Shown in pieces: positions 62,901 to 64,000 of a stretch of DNA of 64,000 nt (its first letter is position 1; each line of letters starts with the position of its first letter). Position numbers and translations under genes: made by a program. Source of the DNA: DASSUC01 sp035650075. Lineage in GTDB: Bacteria > Actinomycetota > Actinomycetes > Mycobacteriales > Micromonosporaceae. The notes under the pieces are model-generated. The model saw nothing but the letters and a program-made list of their open reading frames with translations, searched no databases and was not told where the DNA came from. The stretch is from the NCBI GenBank assembly GCA_035650075.1, contig DASRII010000229.1, positions 1 to 64,000 on the forward strand. Direction: 5' to 3'.

Positions 62901-64000
62901 GAGCAGCGCGTACGTGGTGACGTAGCCACTGCCGCTCGGTAACAGCTTGGCCGTGGTCACCACGGTTGGGGCATCGTTGCGCAGCAGGTACGCGAAGGTG
63001 AAGTTCGCCGTCTGGGTGGCCCGGTCGCGACCCGGTGTCCAGACCGCCGTGAGTCGGCCGAGGCCGTCGTACGCCAGGTCGGTGCGCTTACCGTTGGGAT
63101 CGACGGTCGATGTCGGTGACCCGAATGCCGGGTCGAGGTTCGCCCGCGTCTCGTGCAGCAACGGGTTCGTGTCCGTCCTCGCCGTGACCGGTCCACCGGT
63201 CGAGGGAGTATAGGCGGTAAGCGTGTGACGGTTCAGCGCATCCCAGGTGTCGACGGACCGGCCGTGGGCGTCGTACGACGTGCCGGATACCGTGACGAAA
63301 GTCGGGCTCCCGGCGTTCCACGCGTCGGCCTGCTGGACCAGGGTCTCGTCGCCCTTGCTGGGCGCCGTACCCCAAGCCTGGTTGTCGTAGGACGACTTCA
63401 CGTCGGAGATGACGTCGTTCTCGTCGGCCACCGGCTGCGCACAGCCGACCGCGAACCGCTGCTCGCGGTGCTCGGCCTCGACCACCCACGCGGTGGTGTT
63501 GCGGGGTTCGTAGACGGTTCTCGTGCACTGCTGGTCATCGGTCACCGCCAGGTCGCCCTCGTCATCCACGGTGATCGGCATGCCGTACCCGTCGAACGAC
63601 GTCGTGACCCGGGTCTGCCGGGCCGGCCGGCCGCCGTCCAGCGCCGTGCGGTTGACGACGATCGCGGTGTTGGTGAACCGGGCGTGCACGGTGTCCCCGT
63701 TGATGGTCCGCGTGGCGGTCGGCGCGGAGGCCCACGGCGTGTTGACCGTGGCGGACACCTCGGCGCCGCCGGGGCCGTTGTAGGTGATCTGCTCGCGAAC
63801 CGAACCGGCCCACCAGTCCTCGTCGTTGATGCCGTCGATGACGACGGTCCGGCTACCGGTCGGCTGCTTGTCGCCGTGCATCCCGCGGAAGTACCGGGTG
63901 GTCGAGTATGTCTGCTCCCCCGGGTCGCCCATCGTCACACCGACGGTGCCGTAGCCGCGCCAAACCGACCACGTCTTGTACTCGGGACCGATGATGCCGT
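59934..64000 (-). CDS. YD-repeat/Rhs family protein with variable C-terminus (5' end outside window)
   Basis: 1354 residues are visible and the frame is open to the window edge. Many YD repeats (VYTYDALGRKTAVYLTAV, NLNYTYDNAGNITRISD-like, TTYVYDADGNRLVRRDPTG) build the Rhs shell, closed by the Rhs core REYDPSIGRFVSVDPFVDQN. After DPDG the tail begins: a Lys/Glu/Pro-rich linker, a glycine-zipper hydrophobic region (GAGSLACGALAGAVGGAVTA), then a last approximately 90 residues (from about GKLATKELVGQDARQLF to DVIKHKVFH) that match no toxin I know. Such proteins encapsulate and release a C-terminal toxin against neighbours. Secretion signals, if any, lie outside the window. Confidence 0.88.
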   Translation of the reverse strand, partial: GIIGPEYKTWSVWRGYGTVGVTMGDPGEQTYSTTRYFRGMHGDKQPTGSRTVVIDGINDEDWWAGSVREQITYNGPGGAEVSATVNTPWASAPTATRTINGDTVHARFTNTAIVVNRTALDGGRPARQTRVTTSFDGYGMPITVDDEGDLAVTDDQQCTRTVYEPRNTTAWVVEAEHREQRFAVGCAQPVADENDVISDVKSSYDNQAWGTAPSKGDETLVQQADAWNAGSPTFVTVSGTSYDAHGRSVDTWDALNRHTLTAYTPSTGGPVTARTDTNPLLHETRANLDPAFGSPTSTVDPNGKRTDLAYDGLGRLTAVWTPGRDRATQTANFTFAYLLRNDAPTVVTTAKLLPSGSGYVTTYALLDGMLRSRQTQSPSPSGGRILTDIFYDTVGRAVRSYGAYYDNRGPAGTTLVRPADPTDVPNQTRSVFDGTGRATDEIFQPYTVERWRTRTSYGGDHTDVTPPAGGTATSTVVDVDGRTVAFRQFQAPTPTGPSDTTTYTYDRKGQLTSVTDPVGNHWDSTFDLLGRQRTMVDPDKGTTTLTYDNAGQITSTTDARNKKLVYTYDALGRKTAVYLTAVVGTARARWTYDTVAKGYLTSSIRNIGSSSYVDEIVSYNDLYEPTEHRITVPPSEVGLDGVYTYRSGYLADGSPDWSTVPAAGDLPGESLDYHYDQTLGLPIWLSTVYGTSEFSYVSDTRYNALGLIDQLTLHTGLFSGTGYKTWLAYAREPDTNRLTRIVTQRESGTPATVADLNYTYDNAGNITRISDTATGDHQCFRQDYLQRLTEAWTPASGSCAANPTPSGLGGPARYWLSWAYDKTGNRLNQVDHATPAGDVTTTYTYPAAGGPRPHTVTGTSTTDNTGTRTASYTYDTAGNTLGRPTAAAGPQTLTWDPEGHLETSTDSTGTTTYVYDADGNRLVRRDPTGKTLYLPGQELRYTTTTGARTCTRYYGYRSSTIASRTAAGLTWFGGDHQGTQQTAIDAVSQATTTRRQTPFGTPRGAQPGWPNSKGFVGGTVDNTGLVHLGAREYDPSIGRFVSVDPFVDQNDPQQMHGYSYASGSPVTSSDPDGLAPTICLDVCGGADDRAFQAEMNRSRAEKRAEEKRQRRYECRKFGECGATYDVPGPGATPKAPSQPKKEPKKEAKKNWWNKAVDWVKDHKAQIIGIGAGLLVASACMAITMGAGSLACGALAGAVGGAVTAAVEGKGLKDIVVSAVIGGVFGALGAGVGFVLGEAAGAAAGTFARSAGSFAARAASSARAGTSVGKLATKELVGQDARQLFTAAGVKSLRLTHQSLRTLALPRHPGSARVPGLVQRSAHVYKGIVQESWPSISGELGGGVLADVIKHKVFH

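Noticed and set aside
59934..64000. Bacteriophage tail fibre or transposon in the repetitive minus-strand gene
   Set aside because: The repeats are YD repeats closing in an Rhs core, and no phage or transposase genes are nearby.

Overview
This is a G+C-rich (about 70% by eye) window from an actinomycete chromosome. The gene families support that: three SARP/AfsR-type BTAD regulators with NB-ARC ATPase domains, one giant LuxR-family ATPase regulator, an ECF42-type sigma factor with its DGPF/YCII partner, a secreted WD40 protein, a c-di-AMP (ydaO) riboswitch in front of a cell-wall-hydrolase-like gene, and an actinobacterial YD-repeat/Rhs protein. GTG starts are common and stop/start overlaps (ATGA, GTGA, TTGA) join many genes. 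GTAC-containing words and an 11-bp palindrome (TCCAC-W-GTGGA) are conspicuously frequent. A Micromonosporaceae-like filamentous actinomycete would fit, but the genus cannot be fixed from this window. I see no tRNA, rRNA, CRISPR array, insertion sequence or prophage, and no gene-free stretch over 300 bp. The largest gap, 2202-2460, mostly holds the riboswitch.

Layout. 1-5.9 kb: 3' end of a copper P-type ATPase, a riboswitch-controlled secreted coiled-coil protein, and a coupled pair of glycosyltransferases. 5.9-15.3 kb: SARP/NB-ARC/TPR regulator with a cupin, a cysteine-synthase-like PLP enzyme, a sulfonate-type ABC importer (ssuABC order) with a possible attenuator between ssuA and ssuB, a membrane protein, an MFS transporter and a frameshifted DUF3800-like gene. 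15.4-18.7 kb: a 1092-aa XRE+BTAD+NB-ARC+TPR regulator. 18.7-23.9 kb: part of an aerobic benzoyl-CoA (box) pathway (boxC, boxB, CoA ligase, unknown gene); boxA and boxD are not in the window. 23.9-32.8 kb: M48 protease/LemA pair, small secreted protein, methyltransferase, LuxR-type ATPase regulator, sulfurtransferase, and a 40-aa exported peptide abutting a TPR protein. 32.7-37.5 kb: heterodimeric ABC exporter with its TetR regulator and operator, then a YCII protein. 37.5-40.6 kb: molybdate operon (regulator-modABC). 40.7-46 kb: kinase-like/methyltransferase fusion, YCII protein, Rieske oxygenase plus sarcosine-oxidase-like flavoenzyme, L,D-transpeptidase and a lipoprotein. 46-51.3 kb: oxidoreductase, the SRPBCC-YCII-ECF42 operon and a 14-blade WD40 protein. 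51.3-59 kb: third SARP regulator overlapping a nitronate monooxygenase-like gene, AraC regulator, DUF1697, M20 hydrolase, SnoaL-like, PNPOx-like and beta-lactamase-family genes. 59-64 kb: a Rhs/YD-repeat toxin-like protein running off the edge, followed by two small membrane proteins, the first translationally coupled to it.

The best leads for something new are the iterated palindrome (it dictates rare codons), the mutually exclusive hairpins over the ssuB start codon, the exported-peptide/TPR pair, the degenerate uridine-kinase-like/methyltransferase fusion, and the Rhs C-terminus with its coupled single-TM candidate immunity protein. These are inferences from sequence alone.
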